This document shows positions 14,337 to 16,293 of a DNA stretch of 16,293 nucleotides, one piece after another. How positions within the stretch are numbered: position 1 is the stretch's first letter; every line of letters begins with the position of its first letter. The stretch covers positions 1 through 16,293 of the forward strand of contig DASVBJ010000136.1 in the NCBI GenBank assembly GCA_036375895.1. Reading direction: 5' to 3'. Source of the stretch: DASVBJ01 sp036375895. GTDB taxonomy: Bacteria; Actinomycetota; Actinomycetes; JACCUZ01. Position numbers and translations under genes: made by a program. The notes under the pieces are model-generated. The model was not told where the DNA came from. It saw nothing but the letters and a program-made list of their open reading frames with translations, and searched no databases.

Positions 14337-14987
14337 TCAGTCGCGCAGGCGGATGCCGAAGAGCGCCTCGAGCTCGACCACGGTCTCGTCGTACGACGTG
14401 TGGTGCACGGCCACCAGCCCCAGCTCAGCCGCGGCGCGCACGTTGGGCGCGAGGTCGTCGACGAAGACGGTCTCCTCCGCGGCCACGCCGAGCAGCTCGA
14501 GCGTGTGCTGGAAGATCTCCGGCTCCGGCTTGCGCATGCCGACCTCGCCGGAGATGACGATCGCGTGGAACATCTCGTCCCAGCCCTCGCGGGGGTACTC
14601 GTTGCCCCACGAGTTCGACAGCAGCCCGGTGAGCAACCCTGCCTGGCGGGCCCGCAGCACGAGGCCCGCCATCGCCGGCGCGTGCGCGAAGTGGTCGAAC
14701 ATCCGCTGCAGCAGGCCCTGCGCCGGCACCGGATGACCGGAGCGGGTCGACAGGCGCGCCGCGAGCTGTTCCTCGAAGTGCGGGACCTCGATCTCGCCCC
14801 GCTCCAGCGCCGCCACCGGGTTGGTGACGGCGAGGCCGCCCTGGTGGTCACCGAGCCAGTCGCGCATGACGGCGAGGTAGTCGTCGAAGTCGACGTCGTC
14901 GAGCTCGGCCCAGGCGCGCATGGACACGTCCAGGGGCTCGGTCAGCACGCCGCCCCAGTCGACGACGAGCGCTCGCAGGTCAGGCAC
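14337..14987 (-). CDS. HAD-IA family hydrolase, ACAD10 HAD-domain-like
   Basis: A protein of 216 residues starting at GTG 14987, with GGGAGGG (14993-14999) 5 nt upstream and an 8-bp overlap with the end of the kinase gene. Haloacid-dehalogenase motifs appear in order: motif I DWGGVLT with nucleophile Asp10, motif II SNS at 124-126, motif III Lys153 in GMRKPEPEIF, and motif IV VDD at 176-178. An alpha-helical cap at about 20-100 fits subclass IA. The second Asp of the DxD motif is Gly12, as in many 'DxGGVL' HADs, so strong phosphatase activity is not assured. The neighbouring APH-fold kinase and divergent acyl-CoA dehydrogenase correspond to the other two domains of human ACAD10. A role in removing phosphate or repairing a phosphorylated acyl intermediate is inference. 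Confidence 0.88.
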   Translation of the reverse strand: MPDLRALVVDWGGVLTEPLDVSMRAWAELDDVDFDDYLAVMRDWLGDHQGGLAVTNPVAALERGEIEVPHFEEQLAARLSTRSGHPVPAQGLLQRMFDHFAHAPAMAGLVLRARQAGLLTGLLSNSWGNEYPREGWDEMFHAIVISGEVGMRKPEPEIFQHTLELLGVAAEETVFVDDLAPNVRAAAELGLVAVHHTSYDETVVELEALFGIRLRD

Positions 14988-16023
14988 CGCAGCCCTCCCG
15001 CGCGTGGGCGAGCAGGGCCGGGACGCCCACGTCGAGCGATGCGAAGAACGCGTCGTCGGAGGTGCCCGCGAGGTGGCGGTGGTAGGACGCCTCCAGCAGC
15101 ACGGCCAGCTTCCACACCGCGAGGGTGACGAACCACGTCGGGTCACCCGCCTCGCGCCCGGTGCCGCGCTCCCACTCGGCGACCATCTCGTCGCGGGTCG
15201 GGAACCCCGGATGGGCGGTGACCAGCTCGGCCAGCGGGTAGCGCTCGCCGGGCTCCGGCCAGAACGAGAGCAGGTAGCCGAGATCGGCGCGGGGGTCGCC
15301 GACCGTCGCCATCTCCCAGTCCACGACGGCGGCGACGCACGGCTGCTCGTCGGGCCCGACGATCACGTTGTCGAGCTTGTAGTCGCCGTGCACCACGGCC
15401 GGCGGCTGCTCCTCGGGCAGGTGGGCGTGCAGCCAGTCACGCACGGCGTCGTAGTCGGGCAGGTCGCGGGCCCGGCCACCGGCCGAGGCCACCGCCTGCT
15501 GGATGCCCTCGCGCTGGCCGACCCACCGGCGCAGCTGGCGGGCGAGATAGCCGCCCTCGCGGCCCAGGCCGGCGGCCACGAAGGGCTCGGTGGGTGCCTG
15601 GTGGATCTCGGCCAGCGCCGTGGCCAGGTCCAGTCCAAGGGCACGGCGGCGCGGCTCGTCGAGCCAGCCGGGCACGCTGTCCCGGATGACGACGCCGTCG
15701 ACGCGCTCCATCAGGTAGAACGGCGCCCCGATGACCTCGGGGTCCTCGCAGACCGCGACCACCTGCGGCACCCGGACCGGCGCTCCGCTGCGGGCCAGCA
15801 GGTCCATGACGCGGTACTCGCGGACGACGTCGTGGGCGGTGGGCAGCAGCGGCCCGGCGGGAGGACGGCGCAGGATCCACTCCCGACCGCCGCGCGCCAC
15901 GACGTACGTGAGGTTGCTGTGCCCCTCGCCGTGCCGCTCGACCAGCAGAGGGCCGTCGCCCGGCAGCCGGGGCCCGAGCCACTGCTCGAGTCGCTGCGGG
16001 TCGACGAGGTCGGCTGCGGTCAT
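14980..16023 (-). CDS. APH-fold phosphotransferase, ACAD10/ACAD11 kinase-domain and LvaA-like
   Basis: A protein of 347 residues beginning MTAADLVDPQRLEQWLG. It has the aminoglycoside-phosphotransferase fold: a glycine-rich segment with HGEGHSNLTY at 31-40, WILRRPP with the likely ATP-binding Arg/Lys strand at 49-55, the E-x-R-V-M-D helix near 69-74, the Brenner motif HGDYKLDN at 212-219 (catalytic Asp214, Asn219), and the Mg-binding VDWE with Asp235. The segment GAPFYLMERVDGVV and the GDPRADLGYLLSFW end are typical of the acyl-CoA-linked subfamily rather than of antibiotic-resistance enzymes. LvaA and the ACAD10/11 kinase domains phosphorylate 4-hydroxyacyl-CoA. Antibiotic modification is unlikely in this context. 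The start is ATG 16023, preceded by TAGGAT at a 6-nt distance (leaderless). It overlaps the HAD gene and is divergent from an acyl-CoA dehydrogenase 27 bp away. Confidence 0.9.
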   Translation of the reverse strand: MTAADLVDPQRLEQWLGPRLPGDGPLLVERHGEGHSNLTYVVARGGREWILRRPPAGPLLPTAHDVVREYRVMDLLARSGAPVRVPQVVAVCEDPEVIGAPFYLMERVDGVVIRDSVPGWLDEPRRRALGLDLATALAEIHQAPTEPFVAAGLGREGGYLARQLRRWVGQREGIQQAVASAGGRARDLPDYDAVRDWLHAHLPEEQPPAVVHGDYKLDNVIVGPDEQPCVAAVVDWEMATVGDPRADLGYLLSFWPEPGERYPLAELVTAHPGFPTRDEMVAEWERGTGREAGDPTWFVTLAVWKLAVLLEASYHRHLAGTSDDAFFASLDVGVPALLAHAREGCGA

Positions 16024-16029
16024 CCCCCG

Positions 16030-16035
16030 ATCCTA
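16030..16035 (-). promoter_or_regulatory. Leaderless promoter -10 of the kinase-HAD operon (TAGGAT)
   Basis: The minus strand reads TAGGATCGGGGGATG: TAnnnT, 6 nt, then the kinase ATG, fitting a leaderless transcript. On the plus strand the same CCTAGG core offers TAGGGA at 16034-16039, 11 nt before the acyl-CoA dehydrogenase ATG, as a poorer -10. Confidence 0.5.
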
Positions 16036-16050
16036 GGGACACTGTCGGGC

Positions 16051-16293
16051 ATGGACTTCGCCCCCACCGCGGCAGCCGCGGAGATGCAGAAGCGCCTGCA
16101 GGCGTTCATGGACGAGCACGTCTTTCCTGCCGAGGAGGTGTATGCCCAGCAGCGGCGGGCGAACATCGCGGCCGGCCGGCCGTACGAGCTGCCGCCGATC
16201 GTGGAGTCGCTCAAGGCGGAGGCCCGCGCGCGCGGGCTCTGGAACCTCTTCCTGCCGGAGGTCTCGGGGCTGTCCGTGCTCGACTACGCACCG
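16051..16293 (+). CDS. Acyl-CoA dehydrogenase, N-terminal part (3' end outside window)
   Basis: Open from ATG 16051 to the last base, 81 codons, beginning MDFAPTAAAAEMQKRLQAFMDEHVFPAE. This is the N-terminal alpha-helical domain of an acyl-CoA dehydrogenase of the ACAD10/ACAD11 kind: helix 1 with ...RLQAFMDEHVFPAEEVY, a PPIVESLKAEARARGLWNLFLP segment, and the LSVLDYAP segment that precedes the substrate-side helices. FAD-binding and catalytic residues would be downstream. The 27-bp divergent spacing from the APH-fold kinase argues for joint use: in the LvaA/LvaC and ACAD11 schemes the dehydrogenase domain removes the 4-phosphate by elimination and yields an enoyl-CoA. No Shine-Dalgarno sequence is evident. 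Confidence 0.88.
   Translation, partial: MDFAPTAAAAEMQKRLQAFMDEHVFPAEEVYAQQRRANIAAGRPYELPPIVESLKAEARARGLWNLFLPEVSGLSVLDYAP

Noticed and set aside
2190..14400. Recurring GTACGACGT words (for example near 2195, 5683, 10221 and 14391).
   Set aside because: They fall in coding sequence, on different strands and phases, and reflect frequent Tyr-Asp/Val codon runs (and their complements), not a dispersed repeat.
14980..16023. Aminoglycoside resistance gene.
   Set aside because: The Brenner motif is shared by the whole APH fold. The overlap with a HAD gene and the divergent acyl-CoA dehydrogenase point to the acyl-CoA-linked ACAD10/11 subfamily, not antibiotic modification.

Overview
The window is very GC-rich (roughly 72% by eye), its genes are tightly packed, its third codon positions are strongly G/C, and several start codons are GTG. 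Protein types point to a high-GC actinomycete of the Nocardioidaceae or Geodermatophilaceae kind: the large NAD-glutamate dehydrogenase, WS/DGAT, DUF6912, and leaderless TAnnnT promoters. The exact family cannot be settled from the sequence. I see no mobile element, phage gene, CRISPR array, rRNA or tRNA, and no gene-free stretch over about 150 bp.

Layout. (1) 1-390, plus strand: 3' end of bioF (biotin synthesis). (2) 430-7915, minus strand: an amino-acid catabolism block, transcribed pruA (P5C to glutamate), then kynA (tryptophan 2,3-dioxygenase), then a giant NAD-glutamate dehydrogenase (glutamate to 2-oxoglutarate). kynA and gdh each have their own TAGGGT -10 element; kynA looks leaderless. 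(3) 8030-8551, minus: a single DUF6448 protein. (4) 8656-11498, minus: a compact operon of WS/DGAT acyltransferase, patatin-like lipase and DUF6912 protein, with an ATGA overlap and a TAG-ATG junction. (5) 11648-13392, plus: a cupredoxin-fold lipoprotein and a ten-helix membrane protein overlapping by GTGA. (6) 13493-14314, plus: an exported or anchored DUF6544-like protein. (7) 14337-16023, minus, plus 16051-end, plus strand: a HAD hydrolase, an APH-fold kinase and a divergent acyl-CoA dehydrogenase.

Two points stand out. The 149-bp divergent region between the WS/DGAT operon and the cupredoxin/membrane-protein operon carries two GGGAC-type palindromes that match the DosR/DevR hypoxia box, with centres 52 bp apart (about five helical turns). 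In Mycobacterium tuberculosis the triacylglycerol synthase tgs1 is a leading DosR target, so the architecture suggests hypoxic or redox control of neutral-lipid storage together with a membrane redox module. Second, the HAD, APH and ACAD genes at the right end are the three domains of human ACAD10 as separate neighbouring genes. With the LvaA/LvaC precedent, this predicts 4-hydroxyacyl-CoA catabolism by phosphorylation followed by elimination.

Taken together the window is a metabolic region: amino-acid carbon flows to 2-oxoglutarate, acyl groups are stored or mobilised as neutral lipid, and unusual hydroxy acids are probably salvaged. The regulator that would read the palindromes is not in the window.
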